Shown here: positions 6,681 through 7,807 of the stretch, one piece after another
Position numbering within the stretch: the stretch's first letter is position 1
How the letters are laid out: each line of letters opens with the position of its first letter
Source of the DNA: an uncultured Rhizobiaceae group bacterium
Lineage (GTDB): Bacteria > Pseudomonadota > Alphaproteobacteria > Rhizobiales > Rhizobiaceae
Reading direction: 5' to 3'
DNA: 7,807 nucleotides
Assembly: GCA_938030645.1 (NCBI GenBank)
Contig: CALHHQ010000116.1
Span: 1 to 7,807, forward strand
Notes under the pieces: model-generated
The model's database searches: none
What the model saw: the letters and a program-made list of their open reading frames with translations, nothing else
What the model was told of the DNA's origin: nothing
Made by a program: the position numbers and the translations under genes

Positions 6681-7807
6681 ATGCCCGTAACAAAACATGT
6701 TTCTTCAGCACCAATTTGTGATGTTGATTTTTACGCAGACGAGACTTTGGTAGACCCTGTTCTTGCCTATGATCAAATGCTGTCTCTTGGTCCGGTTGTC
6801 TGGCTGGAACACAATCAGATTCATGCAATTTGCGGTTACAGCGAACTCACGGAGGCCCTGCGCAATCATAAGACTTTCCAATCTGGGAAAGGGGTTTCGA
6901 TCAATGATGACATCAACAAATTATTGATTGGCAGCACGCTGCACTCTGATCCACCCGTGCACGATACGACCCGTGCCATAACGTTTTCACCCCTGACACC
7001 AAAGGCGCTTGAAAACGTTCGAGAAAGGATCACCAAAGAAGCGAAATTTATTGCAGACAAAATGACGGCACAAGGAGAGTTCGACGCGGCCACAGAATTG
7101 GCGCCTTATCTACCATTTACGATTGTTCGCGATTTAGTTGGCCTTGGTGAACATGGCAAAGAGAATATGCTGGATTGGGGCGCTGCCACTTTTGAATTGA
7201 TGGGCAACCCGTATGATCGACGCGAAGCAGCAATCGAAAACATGAAAAAGCTGCGCGCATTTTTAGAAGATGAAAACACGTTGGATGGATTGAGCGATGA
7301 CGGATGGGCGAGACAAGCCACCACACGCGGCATCGAACAAGGGTTTGAACCGTCACGTGCTGCTGAACTCATGCGTGACTATATTGCCCCTAGCCTCGAC
7401 ACGACAATTTCAGCGATTGGTTATGCCATCAAGTTGTTTGCTGAATTTCCAGACCAATGGAGCAAATTGCGCGCTGATCGAGGTTTGATGAAGAACGCTA
7501 TGGAAGAGATTGTTCGTATGAACACGTCTATCCGTGCATTCACGCGGTACGTTGCCGAGGACATAGAAGTGGCTGGTGTTCAACTCTCAAAGGGTTCAAG
7601 AGTTTTGATGGTTTATGGTGCAGCAAACCGTGACCCGAAACGCTTTCCTGATCCGCATCGTTTTGACATTGAAAGAAACGTGCGCGGCCATGTGGGGTTC
7701 AGCCACGGTGTTCACGCTTGTTTGGGTATGCATTTGGCGCGGTTGGAAATGTCGTGCTTGTTTGATGCTCTTGCTGATCGTGTGGAGCGTTTTGAACTTC
7801 AAGGCCC
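6681..7807 (+). CDS. Bacterial cytochrome P450, 3' truncated
   Basis: Soluble class-I-type P450 monooxygenase; electrons would come from a ferredoxin and reductase not seen here. The first 375 residues are in the window and the frame is open at the edge, so perhaps 20-40 residues are missing from a family length near 400. The ATG at 6681 is the first start after an in-frame TAA at 6651. There is no N-terminal membrane anchor. Landmarks are DPPVHDTTR (90-98, C-helix His and Arg), I-helix APSLDTT (236-242) with the acid/alcohol pair Asp240-Thr241, EEIVR (275-279) with the ExxR salt bridge, FTRYV, AANRDPKRFPDPHRFD, and heme loop FSHGVHACLG (340-349) with ligand Cys347. The I-helix has Pro-Ser where Ala-Gly is usual, and the heme loop has Ser in place of the first Gly. 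Substrate and CYP family number cannot be assigned by eye. Confidence 0.95.
   Translation, partial: MPVTKHVSSAPICDVDFYADETLVDPVLAYDQMLSLGPVVWLEHNQIHAICGYSELTEALRNHKTFQSGKGVSINDDINKLLIGSTLHSDPPVHDTTRAITFSPLTPKALENVRERITKEAKFIADKMTAQGEFDAATELAPYLPFTIVRDLVGLGEHGKENMLDWGAATFELMGNPYDRREAAIENMKKLRAFLEDENTLDGLSDDGWARQATTRGIEQGFEPSRAAELMRDYIAPSLDTTISAIGYAIKLFAEFPDQWSKLRADRGLMKNAMEEIVRMNTSIRAFTRYVAEDIEVAGVQLSKGSRVLMVYGAANRDPKRFPDPHRFDIERNVRGHVGFSHGVHACLGMHLARLEMSCLFDALADRVERFELQG

Noticed and set aside
6484..6690. 68-codon open frame on + strand between the dehydrogenase and the P450
   Set aside because: It overlaps the end of the dehydrogenase gene and runs through the terminator hairpin. It shows no domain and no ribosome-binding site.

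Overview
The window looks like a piece of a mid-GC, Gram-negative, probably marine or environmental bacterial chromosome. An alphaproteobacterium is my best guess, because the aldehyde dehydrogenase and the cytochrome P450 resemble alphaproteobacterial versions. This is recollection of families, not a search. All four genes are on the + strand and densely packed. The first is cut at its 5' end and the last at its 3' end. I see no tRNA, rRNA, CRISPR array or insertion sequence.

Region 1 (1-4949) is a two-gene unit. The first gene encodes the C-terminal 668 residues of a large cell-surface protein. It has three cadherin-like repeats of about 110 residues, with a classical cadherin domain between the first and second. 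These are followed by a Glu-rich VEEE stretch, a Pro/Ala/Val linker, two hydrophobic segments and an acidic tail. Two bases after its stop begins a 979-residue membrane-bound c-di-GMP protein: TM, extracytoplasmic sensor, TM, PAS, coiled coil, degenerate GGDEF, second more degenerate GGDEF, EAL. The EAL domain keeps all its recognisable metal-binding and catalytic residues, while both GGDEF domains have lost their signature. The predicted net activity is therefore c-di-GMP hydrolysis or sensing, not synthesis. Tight coupling suggests a surface adhesin or matrix protein with its own c-di-GMP controller. This recalls LapA/LapD in logic but differs in architecture.

Region 2 (4950-5066) is a short spacer. 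It holds a weak hairpin across the upstream stop and a second possible hairpin that would bury the ribosome-binding site of the next gene.

Region 3 (5067-6573) is an NAD-type aldehyde dehydrogenase (480 aa) with complete catalytic residues, closed by a clear intrinsic terminator.

Region 4 (6574-7807) is a short leader and a soluble bacterial cytochrome P450, missing only its last few dozen residues. It has the ExxR and Cys heme-ligand motifs but a non-canonical I-helix (APSLDTT) and heme loop (FSHG). The dehydrogenase and P450 are neighbours and could act in one oxidative catabolic route, but the terminator between them argues for separate transcripts and the substrates cannot be read from sequence.
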